Assembly (NCBI GenBank): GCA_944381555.1
Contig: CALWLL010000045.1
Location: 1 to 59,844, forward strand
Direction: 5' to 3'
DNA length: 59,844 nucleotides
DNA from: an uncultured Agathobacter sp.
GTDB lineage: Bacteria > Bacillota > Clostridia > Lachnospirales > Lachnospiraceae
A program made the translations under genes and the position numbers. Within the stretch, counting starts at the first letter, position 1. Every line of letters begins with the position of its first letter. The notes beneath the pieces were generated by a model. It saw only the letters and a list, made by a program, of their open reading frames with translations. It had not been told where the DNA came from and searched no databases. Positions 16,028-25,409 of the stretch are shown here, piece by piece.

Positions 16028-17368
16028 ATGAGTGTACAGGTTGAAAAATTAGAAAAGAATATGGCGAAACTTACAATCGAAGTGTCCGCAGAAGAGTTAG
16101 AGAAAGCCTTAGAGGCAGCTTATCAGAAACAGAAAAAGAGCATCAATGTTCCGGGCTTCCGTAAAGGAAAAGTACCGCGTGCAATGATTGAAAAAATGTA
16201 TGGTACCGGCGTGTTCTACGAAGAAGCTGCAAATACCTTAATGCAGAACAGTTATCCGGCAGCAGTTGAAGAGTGCGGAGAAGATGTTGTATCCCGTCCT
16301 GTAGTAGACATCGTTCAGATTGAAAAAGGCAAGCCATTTATCTATACAGCAGAAGTTGCCGTAAAACCGGAAGTAAAACTTGGCAAATATACAGGCGTGG
16401 CGGTAACAAAGGCAAATACAAAAGTTACAGCAGCAGAAGTGAAGGAAGCTTTAGAAGCAGAAAGAAATAAAAATGCAAGAACCGTATCCGTTACAAGAGC
16501 AATCAAAAACGGCGACACAGCAGTGATTGATTATGAAGGATTCTGTGATGGCGTGGCATTTGAAGGCGGAAAAGGTGAAAACCATTCATTGGAAATCGGT
16601 TCACATTCCTTCATAGATACATTTGAAGAACAGTTGATTGGCAAGAAAGCAGGGGAAGAGGTTGATGTAAATGTTACATTTCCGGCAGAATACCATGCTG
16701 CTGAACTTGCAGGCAAACCGGCTCTCTTCAAAGTTAAGATTAACGAGGTTACAACAAAAGAGCTTCCAAAATTAGATGATGAATTTGCTGCTGATGTTTC
16801 TGAATTTGATACATTAGATGAATATAAAGAAGACTTAAAGAAACAGCTTGAAGCGAAGAAAGCAGAAGAAGGCAAACGCGCTCAGGAGGACGAAGCTATT
16901 GCAGCTATCGTAGAAGCTTCTGAAATGGACATTCCGGAAGCTATGATTCAGACACAGTGTGAAGACATGGTAAATGAATTTGCGCAGAGACTCGCACAGA
17001 GCGGGCTTACAATGGAACAGTATATGCAGTTCTCTGGTCAGACGGTGGACAAATTAATGGAGCAGGTTCGTCCGGAAGCAGAAACACGTATCAAAACAAG
17101 CCTTGTTCTTGAAGCAATCGCAAAAGCAGAAGGAATTGAAGCGGCAGATACAGACGTAGATGCAGAAATCGAAAAGATGGCAGATATGTACGGAATGGCT
17201 GCAGAGCAGTTAAAGGAATACATGGGCGAAAATGAAAAAGATTCCATGAAAAAACAGATTGCAATTACAAAAGCAGTGGAATACATTATGGCTAATGTAA
17301 AAGAAAAAGCGAAAGCAAAACCAAAAAAGGATGCGGAAGCGGAAACGGAAACTGCAACGGAAGAATAG
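16028..17368 (+). CDS. tig: Trigger factor, ribosome-associated chaperone
   Basis: This 446-residue protein has the three trigger-factor parts: an N-terminal ribosome-binding domain with the tail motif VPGFRKGKVPR (about residues 42-52), an FKBP-type prolyl isomerase domain around 160-245 (GDTAVIDYEGF, VTFPAEYHAAELAG), and the helical C-terminal cradle. It binds nascent chains at the exit tunnel. A short Lys/Glu-rich tail ends the protein. It is the first gene of a quality-control cluster with clpP, clpX and lon, the usual Firmicute order. A terminator follows, so clpP may depend partly on its own promoter. Confidence 0.96.
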   Translation: MSVQVEKLEKNMAKLTIEVSAEELEKALEAAYQKQKKSINVPGFRKGKVPRAMIEKMYGTGVFYEEAANTLMQNSYPAAVEECGEDVVSRPVVDIVQIEKGKPFIYTAEVAVKPEVKLGKYTGVAVTKANTKVTAAEVKEALEAERNKNARTVSVTRAIKNGDTAVIDYEGFCDGVAFEGGKGENHSLEIGSHSFIDTFEEQLIGKKAGEEVDVNVTFPAEYHAAELAGKPALFKVKINEVTTKELPKLDDEFAADVSEFDTLDEYKEDLKKQLEAKKAEEGKRAQEDEAIAAIVEASEMDIPEAMIQTQCEDMVNEFAQRLAQSGLTMEQYMQFSGQTVDKLMEQVRPEAETRIKTSLVLEAIAKAEGIEAADTDVDAEIEKMADMYGMAAEQLKEYMGENEKDSMKKQIAITKAVEYIMANVKEKAKAKPKKDAEAETETATEE

Positions 17369-17390
17369 TGTGAAAAAATAAGATGAAAAC

Positions 17391-17424
17391 AAGGGTTGCC
17401 GTAAGATAGTGCGGCAGCCCTTTT
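17391..17424 (+). terminator. Terminator between tig and clpP
   Basis: AGGGTTGCCG (17392-17401) and CGGCAGCCCT (17412-17421) form a 10-bp stem with one G-U pair and a 10-nt loop, followed by four T. The short T-run suggests partial termination. Confidence 0.7.
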
Positions 17425-17452
17425 AGAACTTTTATTAAGGAGGCATTTTTAC

Positions 17453-18034
17453 ATGAGTTTAGTACCTTATGTCGTTGAACAAACCAGCAGAGGAGAAAGA
17501 AATTATGATATTTACTCCCGCTTATTAAAGGATAGAATCATTTTTCTTGGAGAAGAAGTGAATGAAACAACAGCCAGCCTTGTTGTTGCGCAGTTATTAT
17601 TCCTTGAATCAGAAGATCCGGGAAAGGATATTCAGTTATACATCAATTCACCGGGCGGAGTGGTAACCGCAGGTATGGCAATTTATGATACCATGCAGTA
17701 TATCAAATGTGATGTGTCAACAATTTGTATCGGTCTTGCTGCAAGTATGGGCGCATTCTTACTGGCAGGCGGAGCAAAGGGCAAAAGATTTGCGCTTCCA
17801 AATGCGGAGGTTATGATTCATCAGCCATCAGGTGGTGCAAAGGGTCAGGCAACAGATATTCAGATTACTGCTGAAAATATTTTAAAGACCAAAAAGAAAT
17901 TGAATGAAATTCTGGCTGCTAACACAGGAAAGACTTATGATCAGGTGGCAGCAGATACGGAAAGAGACCACTATATGAGTGCAGAAGAAGCATTGGAATA
18001 TGGTCTTATTGATGGTGTTATCACAAGTCGATAG
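17453..18034 (+). CDS. clpP: ATP-dependent Clp protease proteolytic subunit
   Basis: This 193-residue protein has the serine protease triad Ser 98 (GLAASMGAF), His 123 (MIHQPSGG) and Asp 172 (ERDHYMS), and the conserved INSPGG oxyanion strand. It forms the tetradecameric chamber that degrades proteins unfolded by ClpX, encoded next. AAGGAGG precedes ATG. A weak hairpin with a T-run (18047-18090) follows. Confidence 0.97.
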   Translation: MSLVPYVVEQTSRGERNYDIYSRLLKDRIIFLGEEVNETTASLVVAQLLFLESEDPGKDIQLYINSPGGVVTAGMAIYDTMQYIKCDVSTICIGLAASMGAFLLAGGAKGKRFALPNAEVMIHQPSGGAKGQATDIQITAENILKTKKKLNEILAANTGKTYDQVAADTERDHYMSAEEALEYGLIDGVITSR

Positions 18035-18045
18035 AAGAACATGCA

Positions 18046-18090
18046 AGGCTGCCGCAAGATATAAACACACAAATTGCGACAGCTCTTTTT
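18046..18090 (+). terminator. Weak terminator between clpP and clpX
   Basis: GGCTGCCGCAA (18047-18057) pairs imperfectly with TTGCGACAGCT (18074-18084), with one mismatch and a 16-nt loop, followed by five T. It may only reduce read-through into clpX. Confidence 0.45.
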
Positions 18091-18171
18091 CAGATAGGAA
18101 GGCGTTTTAAGCCAAATTGATGCGGCGAATGCCTGCATTGGGTTTTAATGACTAGAAAAAGGAGAGAACGT

Positions 18172-19455
18172 ATGGCAGGAAGAAAAGACGATAGAATCCG
18201 CTGTTCCTTCTGTGGAAAGACACAGGATCAGGTCGGAGGAAAACTTATTTCCGGACCAAACGGAGCGTATATCTGCTATAGCTGCGTAGATATCTGTTCG
18301 GAAATTATAGATGAAGACGAATTTGGAGAAGTACGTCCAAAATCTGCGGCAAAAGAAGAAATCAATCTTTTGAAACCAGAAGAAATAAAAGCGTTTCTGG
18401 ACGATTATGTAATCGGTCAGGACCAGGCAAAGAAGGTATTGTCGGTTGCTGTTTATAATCACTATAAAAGAGTTCTTGCAGGGGAGGATTTAGGCGTAGA
18501 GTTACAGAAAAGCAATGTGCTTATGCTTGGACCGACAGGCTCCGGTAAAACCCTTCTGGCACAGACGCTTGCAAGAGTCATCAACGTACCGTTTGCCATT
18601 GCAGACGCAACCACATTAACAGAAGCGGGATATGTGGGTGAAGACGTGGAAAATATCTTACTCAAGCTGATTCAGGCGGCTGATTATGATGTGGAGCGTG
18701 CAGAGCACGGTATCGTATATATAGACGAAATTGATAAGATTACAAAAAAATCAGAGAATGTATCCATTACAAGAGATGTATCCGGCGAAGGTGTTCAGCA
18801 GGCGCTGCTTAAGATTTTAGAGGGTACGGTAGCATCTGTTCCTCCACAGGGCGGAAGAAAACATCCGCAGCAGGATTTAATTCCAATCGATACCACCAAT
18901 ATATTATTTATCTGCGGCGGTGCTTTTGACGGATTAGAAAAAATCGTAGAAAAGAGAATGGACACAGCCTCCATCGGGTTTAATGCAGAGGTTCGCAGCA
19001 AATCCGAAATGAACGTTGGGGAAGCATTTAAGCATGCACTTCCACAGGATTTTGTAAAGTTTGGTTTAATTCCGGAATTTATCGGACGTGTGCCGATTAC
19101 CGTAGCTTTGGATAATCTTGACAGGGAGGCGTTGATCCGTATTTTACAGGAGCCAAAAAATTCATTAATAAAGCAATATACTAAGTTATTAGAACTAGAC
19201 GGAGTAGAGCTTACCTTTGATGAGAAAGCTGTCAGAGCGATTGCAGATAAAGCATTAGAGCGCAAGACAGGAGCAAGAGGACTTCGTGCGATAATGGAAA
19301 ATGTTATGTTGGATCTGATGTATACGGTTCCGTCCAACACAGAGATTTCACAGTTCGTAGTTACAAAAGATATGGTAGAGGATAATCTGAAGGCTTTAGA
19401 GACAAATCCTTTTAAACTGGAGGATAAATCAAAAGAAGATACTCTTGCTTCATAA
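18172..19455 (+). CDS. clpX: ATP-dependent Clp protease ATP-binding subunit ClpX
   Basis: This 427-residue AAA+ unfoldase has the N-terminal C4 zinc-binding domain (CSFCGK and CYSCVDIC), Walker A GPTGSGKT, Walker [10 protein letters not shown], the pore loop GYVGED and the sensor GARGLRA. It recognises tagged substrates and feeds them to ClpP. The ATG preceded by AAAAGGAGAGAACGT gives the standard N-terminus and is preferred over an upstream in-frame start. It is followed after 37 nt by lon. Confidence 0.97.
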   Translation: MAGRKDDRIRCSFCGKTQDQVGGKLISGPNGAYICYSCVDICSEIIDEDEFGEVRPKSAAKEEINLLKPEEIKAFLDDYVIGQDQAKKVLSVAVYNHYKRVLAGEDLGVELQKSNVLMLGPTGSGKTLLAQTLARVINVPFAIADATTLTEAGYVGEDVENILLKLIQAADYDVERAEHGIVYIDEIDKITKKSENVSITRDVSGEGVQQALLKILEGTVASVPPQGGRKHPQQDLIPIDTTNILFICGGAFDGLEKIVEKRMDTASIGFNAEVRSKSEMNVGEAFKHALPQDFVKFGLIPEFIGRVPITVALDNLDREALIRILQEPKNSLIKQYTKLLELDGVELTFDEKAVRAIADKALERKTGARGLRAIMENVMLDLMYTVPSNTEISQFVVTKDMVEDNLKALETNPFKLEDKSKEDTLAS

Positions 19456-19492
19456 ACCAAAGGTTCGTAAGTGTTTGAAAGGACGAGGTTAT

Positions 19493-21838
19493 ATGAAAAA
19501 GATGCCGGCAATTGCCCTTCGAGGCATGACTATTTTACCGGGAATGATTGCTCATTTCGACATAAGCCGTGAAAAATCAATAAAGGCAGTAGAAGCATCC
19601 ATGAATGATAATCAGGAAATCTATCTTGTAACGCAAAAGGATGTGGAGAAAGAAAATCCAACCATTGAAGACCTCTATCAGGTTGGGATTATTGCGGAAA
19701 TCAAACAGGTTATCAAGATGCAGAACAATATTGTCCGTATTCTTGCAGAAGGGAAATGCCGTGCAGGCATTTTCTCTTTTTCCGAGTGCGAGGAGTATCT
19801 GGAAGCAGAGATTTCCGAGTTAGAGGATATGTCAGAGGAACTGCCGCCGGAAATTAAGGATGCCATGAGAAAGAGCATCCGTGAGACTTTTGCCCAGTAT
19901 GCCAAGCTAAACGGTAAGATTGGAGCAGATGTATTAAAGCAGGCAAATTCCTATGACAGTGTAGAGAAGCTCATCAATTACATTTCCAACAACATACCCG
20001 TAGGGTATGCTGATAAGCAGCATATTTTAGAGGCAGACAGTCTGTCGGAGCGATACGAAGTCTTGCTTGCGCTGCTGTTTCGGGAAATGGACGTCATGGC
20101 TATCCAGAAGGAATTTCAGGAAAAGGTTAAAAAACGTATTGATAAAAACCAGAAGGATTATATCCTCCGTGAGCAGATGTCCCTGATTCGCGAGGAACTG
20201 GGGGAGACAAATACCCAGTCGGACGCGGACGGATATATGGAAGCGCTCGAAAAGCTGGAGGCTTCAGATGAAGTAAAGGAACGCATCAAGAAAGAAATCC
20301 TGCGTTTTAAGAATATCAATTCCAATTCATCGGAAAGCACGGTAAGTCGTGGCTATATTGAAACGTTATTAGAACTTCCCTGGGAAAAAACTTCCGTTGA
20401 TAACAATGATTTAGACCATGCAGAGCAGGTGTTAAATGCGGACCATTATGGGCTGGAGAAAGTAAAAGAGCGTATGCTGGAATTTCTTGCAGTGCGCAAT
20501 CTTACCAATAAAGGGGAAAGTCCGATCATCTGCTTAGTCGGACCGCCGGGAACCGGCAAGACCAGTATTGCGCGCTCTGTTGCGAGAGCCTTAAATAAAG
20601 AGTATGTGCGCATTTGTCTGGGCGGGGTTCGCGATGAGGCGGAAATCCGGGGACACAGACGTACCTATGTAGGGGCTATGCCGGGGCGTATTGTAAACGG
20701 GCTTCGCAGCGCCGGGGTAAAGAATCCGCTCATGCTCTTAGATGAAATCGACAAGGTAAGCAGCGACTATAAAGGAGATACCTCCGCAGCGCTCTTAGAG
20801 GTGTTGGATTCTGAGCAAAACAGCAGGTTCCGCGACCATTATGTGGAACTTCCTGTGGATTTGTCAGAGGTGCTTTTTATTGCAACGGCAAATTCCTTAC
20901 AGGATATTCCAAAACCGCTTTTGGACAGAATGGAGCTGATTGAAGTCACAAGCTATATGGAAAATGAAAAATTTCATATTGCCACAGAGCATCTTCTTCC
21001 GAAACAGTTAGAGAAAAACGGGATTTTGCCAAACCAGCTTACCATCAGCGAGGGCGCTATGGTTAAAACCATCCGATCCTATACGAAAGAGGCGGGGGTT
21101 CGCGGACTGGAACGTAAACTCGGAGAAATCTGCCGGAAGGCGGCCCGTGAGATCTATCAGAACAAAAAGAAGAAAATTGCGGTTACGGAAAAAAATCTCA
21201 CCAAATATCTTGGCAAAGAAAAGTATAGTCAGGATGAGAAGAACGAAAAAGACGAAATCGGTATCGTAAGAGGTCTGGCATGGACAAGTGTCGGTGGAAC
21301 GACGCTGGAGATAGAAGTCAATATCATGCCGGGAAAAGGAGAAGTGAAGCTGACCGGTAAGATGGGGGATGTCATGAAAGAATCTGCATCTGCCGCAATC
21401 AGTTGTGTGCGGGCCATTAGCGAAGGCTATCACATTGATAAGGTATTTTTTCAGGAGCATGATATTCATATACATATTCCGGAAGGCGCTGTACCAAAGG
21501 ATGGTCCATCTGCCGGAATAACAATGGCTACAGCCGTGCTTTCGGCTGTGATTGAAAAGCCGGTAAGAGCAGATGTTGCCATGACCGGTGAGATTACTTT
21601 AAGAGGCCGCATTCTGCCGATTGGCGGGTTGAAAGAGAAATTATTAGCAGCCAAGAATGCCGGAATGAAAACGGTATGTATTCCGGCAAAGAATGAGAAG
21701 GACTTAGATGAGATTTCCGATGAAATCAAGAAAGGACTTGAGATTGTGCCGGTGGATAAACTGGAACAGGTTTTAGATATTGCACTTGTGCCTTCTGCGG
21801 GCAGTGAATCAGAAGCATGTGCCAAGCACCTGATATAG
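19493..21838 (+). CDS. lon: ATP-dependent protease Lon
   Basis: This 781-residue LonA has an N-terminal substrate-recognition domain (1-200) with coiled coils, an AAA+ module with Walker A GPPGTGKT and Walker B LMLLDEIDK, and a C-terminal protease domain whose Ser-Lys dyad lies in KDGPSAGI and in the GGLKEKLLAAK helix. It degrades damaged and short-lived regulatory proteins. The start at 19493 follows AAAGGACGAGG and gives the normal short N-terminus. Co-location with clpPX and engB is the standard Firmicute arrangement. Confidence 0.97.
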   Translation: MKKMPAIALRGMTILPGMIAHFDISREKSIKAVEASMNDNQEIYLVTQKDVEKENPTIEDLYQVGIIAEIKQVIKMQNNIVRILAEGKCRAGIFSFSECEEYLEAEISELEDMSEELPPEIKDAMRKSIRETFAQYAKLNGKIGADVLKQANSYDSVEKLINYISNNIPVGYADKQHILEADSLSERYEVLLALLFREMDVMAIQKEFQEKVKKRIDKNQKDYILREQMSLIREELGETNTQSDADGYMEALEKLEASDEVKERIKKEILRFKNINSNSSESTVSRGYIETLLELPWEKTSVDNNDLDHAEQVLNADHYGLEKVKERMLEFLAVRNLTNKGESPIICLVGPPGTGKTSIARSVARALNKEYVRICLGGVRDEAEIRGHRRTYVGAMPGRIVNGLRSAGVKNPLMLLDEIDKVSSDYKGDTSAALLEVLDSEQNSRFRDHYVELPVDLSEVLFIATANSLQDIPKPLLDRMELIEVTSYMENEKFHIATEHLLPKQLEKNGILPNQLTISEGAMVKTIRSYTKEAGVRGLERKLGEICRKAAREIYQNKKKKIAVTEKNLTKYLGKEKYSQDEKNEKDEIGIVRGLAWTSVGGTTLEIEVNIMPGKGEVKLTGKMGDVMKESASAAISCVRAISEGYHIDKVFFQEHDIHIHIPEGAVPKDGPSAGITMATAVLSAVIEKPVRADVAMTGEITLRGRILPIGGLKEKLLAAKNAGMKTVCIPAKNEKDLDEISDEIKKGLEIVPVDKLEQVLDIALVPSAGSESEACAKHLI

Positions 21839-21878
21839 CATACCGGAATGAAGGTCTGGCATACAAAAAGGAGTAAAA

Positions 21879-22688
21879 ATGGTAATTAAACATGTTAATC
21901 TGGAAACGGTATGCGGCATAACAAGCACCTTTCCAGACAATCCACACTACGAAGTTGCATTTGCAGGAAAATCCAACGTAGGAAAATCCTCGCTTATCAA
22001 TGCCTTGATGAATCGAAAATCCTTAGCGCGTACTTCATCGCAGCCGGGAAAAACACAGACGATTAACTTTTATAATGTGAACAACGCAATGTATCTGGTA
22101 GATTTGCCGGGATACGGATATGCCAATGCAAATGTGGAAATTAAGGCAAAATGGGGCAGGATGATTGAAAAATATCTGCATACCTCGAAAAAGCTAAGAG
22201 CCGTATTTCTCTTAATTGATATTCGCCATGAGCCTTCGGATAATGACTGTCTGATGTATGAGTGGATGGTAGAGCAGGGGTTTGCACCCATTATTATTGC
22301 AACAAAAGTGGACAAGATTAGCCGGGGGGCGGTTTCAAAGCATTTGAATATGATAGCCGACACCCTGTGCGTAGAGCCGGATACCATTTTGATTCCATTT
22401 TCTGCGGAAACAAAGCAGGGAAGAGAGGATATCTGGGAGCTTATTGATGCGTTGGTGTTGCCGGAAGAGGAAAATTCCAAGATGGATGAAGCTGCTGCAA
22501 AAGAAATAAGCAGTCAGTCCTTGGAAAGCGCTGCATCAGAAACCCGGAATACAGAGGCGGAAAAGAAACGAAAACCGCGATGGAAAGCTGTCGGAAAAGA
22601 AACAGCGAAGAAAACAAAAAAGCTACAGGAAAAGAAAGCCGCAAAAGGTGCAAAAGGCGCAAAAACGGGAAGTAAGAAAAAGAAGTAA
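21879..22688 (+). CDS. engB: Ribosome biogenesis GTP-binding protein YsxC/EngB with basic tail
   Basis: Residues 1-200 are a typical TRAFAC GTPase of the YihA/YsxC/EngB family: G1 GKSNVGKSS, an SQPGKTQTINF switch region, G3 DLPGYGYA and G4 TKVDK. It helps the large ribosomal subunit mature. The protein is 269 residues instead of about 195-205, because an extra tail of about 65 residues is added. The tail starts acidic and Ser/Ala-rich and ends in a very lysine-rich stretch with repeated KGAK units. Such a tail could bind rRNA. It overlaps no other gene and lies 6 nt before the metal-transport operon. Confidence 0.95.
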   Translation: MVIKHVNLETVCGITSTFPDNPHYEVAFAGKSNVGKSSLINALMNRKSLARTSSQPGKTQTINFYNVNNAMYLVDLPGYGYANANVEIKAKWGRMIEKYLHTSKKLRAVFLLIDIRHEPSDNDCLMYEWMVEQGFAPIIIATKVDKISRGAVSKHLNMIADTLCVEPDTILIPFSAETKQGREDIWELIDALVLPEEENSKMDEAAAKEISSQSLESAASETRNTEAEKKRKPRWKAVGKETAKKTKKLQEKKAAKGAKGAKTGSKKKK

Positions 22689-22694
22689 GATAGT

Positions 22695-23681
22695 ATGAAG
22701 AATAAGTATGTATTCGTAGCTGTCATGCTGTCCTTGATTCTGGCAGTAAGTTTTGGACTTACCAATATTTATGTGAGCCAAAATCAAGCGGCAGAGGATA
22801 GCGATTTTGTAGTGGTAACCTCTTTTTACCCAATGTATATTGCAGCAATGAATGTCATTGGGGATACAGACGGCGTTACCTTAAAAAATTTAAGTGAACC
22901 GCAGACGGGATGTCTGCATGATTTCCAATTGACGCCTGCTGATATGAAGCTATTATCCACTGCCGATGTATTTGTTATCAATGGCGGTGGAATCGAGGCG
23001 TTTATGGAGGATATTGCAAAGCAGTATCCCGAGCTTGTGATCGTGGAGGCGCGTGAGGGAATCGAGCTTCTTGCCAATGAGCATGACCACGAACATGAAG
23101 TCCTTCACACAGAAGATAATCAGGAAGAGATTTATGAAACCGGGGAAGCTCATGAGCATGATCATGGGGAAGTAAATGCACATGCATGGATGAGCGTAGG
23201 GTTATATCGTACACAGATAAGTAATATCGCGCAGGGATTAGCGGAGGCGGATGAAGAACATGCTGCAAGCTATCTTGCAAACCAAAAAGAATATGACGGA
23301 AAATTATCCGAATTGCAGGAAATGCAGGAAGAGATTATACATTTTTCGCAAGGGGAATCTGTGGTGCTGCTTCATTGTGCATATGATTATATTGCGCTGG
23401 ATTACGGCATGGCCGTACCGTTTTGTATGGATCTGGATGAAGAGCGTCAGGTTAGCGCGGGAGAAGTTGCAGAGGTATTGGAGATTATCAAGCAGGATAA
23501 TGTAAAGTACATTTTTGCAGAAGAATTATATGCCGCATCTATGTGTGAGATGATTCAGAAAGAGGCAAAGGTAGAGGTTATCTATCTTAACCCGCTTACG
23601 CGTGGAGAGTATGACCCAGACAGCTATATAGAGGGAATGAGAAAAAATATGGAACTCATTCTGGACGCATTCTCTAAGTAA
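22695..23681 (+). CDS. Zinc-type ABC transporter substrate-binding protein
   Basis: This 328-residue protein belongs to the cluster A-I metal-binding protein family (ZnuA/AdcA-like). It has an N-terminal hydrophobic segment, the start motif VVTSFYPMYIAA, and a loop near residues 131-165 rich in His, Asp and Glu (HDHEHE, HEHDHGE), as in zinc-specific members. NAHAWMS follows and supplies ligand histidines. Zinc rather than manganese is favoured by the His-rich loop. There is no lipobox cysteine after the signal segment, so it may be held by an uncleaved N-terminal helix rather than a lipid. It is followed by its ATPase and permease. Confidence 0.88.
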   Translation: MKNKYVFVAVMLSLILAVSFGLTNIYVSQNQAAEDSDFVVVTSFYPMYIAAMNVIGDTDGVTLKNLSEPQTGCLHDFQLTPADMKLLSTADVFVINGGGIEAFMEDIAKQYPELVIVEAREGIELLANEHDHEHEVLHTEDNQEEIYETGEAHEHDHGEVNAHAWMSVGLYRTQISNIAQGLAEADEEHAASYLANQKEYDGKLSELQEMQEEIIHFSQGESVVLLHCAYDYIALDYGMAVPFCMDLDEERQVSAGEVAEVLEIIKQDNVKYIFAEELYAASMCEMIQKEAKVEVIYLNPLTRGEYDPDSYIEGMRKNMELILDAFSK

Positions 23682-23733
23682 CGGGGCTTAAGAATGCGTT
23701 ATTTTGATGATTATGTAAGAACGGAGACGCAAT

Positions 23734-24507
23734 ATGAGAAAAATCATTGAAGCCTGCGGCTTTCACTGTATCAAAATAAATAATCTCGGTGTAAGTTTTG
23801 GGGAACAGGTTGTTCTAAAAGACGTAAACCTGCACATTCATTGTGGCTCCTTAAATGCCATTATCGGGAAGAACGGAGCAGGGAAGTCCACGTTAGTCCG
23901 GGCGATTTTAAAGGATGTACCAAGCGAAGGCACGATTGAGTACCGTGATACCAAAAATGGCAAGATGAAGGAACTAAAAATCGGTTATGTTCCTCAGAAT
24001 ATCAACATCGAAAAAAATACACCGGTCAGTGTGTATGACCTGATTGCAAGTTATGAATACCACTATCCGGTGTTTCTTCCGAAAAACAAGAAGATATACG
24101 AAGAAATCAAGAAGAATCTGGAGGTCTTTGAGGCGGCAAAGCTGATAGACAAGCAGGTATGCAATCTGTCCGGCGGACAGCTTCAGAGGGTTCTTTTGTC
24201 TATGGCGATTATGGACAGGCCAAAGCTGCTTCTTCTGGATGAGCCGGTATCCGGCATTGATAAAACCGGTATGGACTTATTCTATAAGACAATGGATTAT
24301 CTGAAGAGCCATTATGATTTGGCGATTATTCTGATTTCCCATGATCTGGACTATGTAAAAAAATATGCAGACCATGTGGTGCTTCTCGACCAGACGGTTC
24401 TAAAACAGGGTACGGTGAAGGAAGTATTTGAAAGTCCTGAATTTGCGAAGGTGTTTTCCGCAGATTACGAAGAAAAATGGATAAAGGAGGACAGAAAAAA
24501 TGATTGA
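23734..24507 (+). CDS. Zinc-type ABC transporter ATP-binding protein
   Basis: This 257-residue ATPase has Walker A GKNGAGKST, Q-loop GYVPQ, signature NLSGGQLQR, Walker B LLLLDEP and H-loop ISHD, in the arrangement of ZnuC-type importers. It energises uptake with the binding protein upstream and the permease downstream, whose start it overlaps by 8 nt, indicating translational coupling. The N-terminus carries an unusual CGFHC pair and later HIHC, which might bind metal. ACGGAGACGCAAT precedes ATG. Confidence 0.9.
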   Translation: MRKIIEACGFHCIKINNLGVSFGEQVVLKDVNLHIHCGSLNAIIGKNGAGKSTLVRAILKDVPSEGTIEYRDTKNGKMKELKIGYVPQNINIEKNTPVSVYDLIASYEYHYPVFLPKNKKIYEEIKKNLEVFEAAKLIDKQVCNLSGGQLQRVLLSMAIMDRPKLLLLDEPVSGIDKTGMDLFYKTMDYLKSHYDLAIILISHDLDYVKKYADHVVLLDQTVLKQGTVKEVFESPEFAKVFSADYEEKWIKEDRKND

Positions 24508-25312
24508 TTGGACCTCCTGGTTAGAATATGGATTTATGAGAAATGCCCTGCTTGCGGTGCTGATTATCACACCGTTGTTTGGGCTGCTTGGAACCATGAT
24601 TGTCAATAAAAGAATGGCTTATCTTTCTGATGCGCTCGGACATTCGGCGCTTACCGGGATTGCAGTTGGCGTTGTGTTCGGAATACAGGATACGACGATT
24701 TCTATGGTGGTATTTGCTGTGATTTTTGCACTGCTTCTAAACAAAATCAGCAGCAGCAATGCGGCTTCCACAGATACCATTATCTCTGTATTTTCTTCCT
24801 GCTCGGTAGCAGTTGGTCTTGCCATTTTGTCGGCAGGCGGGAACTTCAGCAAATACTCTGCAATTCTGGTAGGGGATATTTTAAGCATTACACGGACAGA
24901 GATTATCTATCTGATTATTATTTTTGCGGTAACAATTTTGTTCTGGCTGTTTGGATTTAACTTTTTAAATGCGGTCTGTATCCATAGGACCGTAGCAAAG
25001 AGCAAGCAGATTCCGGTTAAGCTTATGGACAATCTGTTTGCTGTCTTAGTGGCGCTTATTGTTATGCTCTCCATCAAGTGGGTTGGCATACTGATTATCA
25101 ACGCGCTCCTCATTCTTCCGGCAGCCTCTGCAAGAAACATTTCCAACAATATGCGGGAATATCATCTGTTTTCCCTGATATTCTCAGTTTTTTCCGGGGT
25201 GCTGGGACTCATTGTGTCTTATTACACGAACGTTGCAACAGGCCCGATGATTGTCATTTTGGCGTCTGTGATTTATTTTGCGACATATCTGTATGGAAAA
25301 AAGATAAGATAA
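24500..25312 (+). CDS. Zinc-type ABC transporter permease
   Basis: This 270-residue protein has about eight hydrophobic helices and belongs to the ABC-3 family. Typical motifs include RMAYLSDALGHSAL near the start and the LLILPAASAR stretch that contacts the ATPase. It forms the membrane channel of the metal importer. Its start lies within the end of the ATPase gene, with AAGGAGGACAG as the ribosome binding site. No terminator is obvious in the 90-nt gap before the next gene. Confidence 0.9.
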   Translation: MIDWTSWLEYGFMRNALLAVLIITPLFGLLGTMIVNKRMAYLSDALGHSALTGIAVGVVFGIQDTTISMVVFAVIFALLLNKISSSNAASTDTIISVFSSCSVAVGLAILSAGGNFSKYSAILVGDILSITRTEIIYLIIIFAVTILFWLFGFNFLNAVCIHRTVAKSKQIPVKLMDNLFAVLVALIVMLSIKWVGILIINALLILPAASARNISNNMREYHLFSLIFSVFSGVLGLIVSYYTNVATGPMIVILASVIYFATYLYGKKIR

Positions 25313-25409
25313 CTTAAAGAAATCTTAAACTATATTAAGTCAAAATTTATTGTAATTCATTTTAAGGTGTGCCACAATCATACCAGAAAAAAGAGAGGAG
25401 ACCTTGAAA

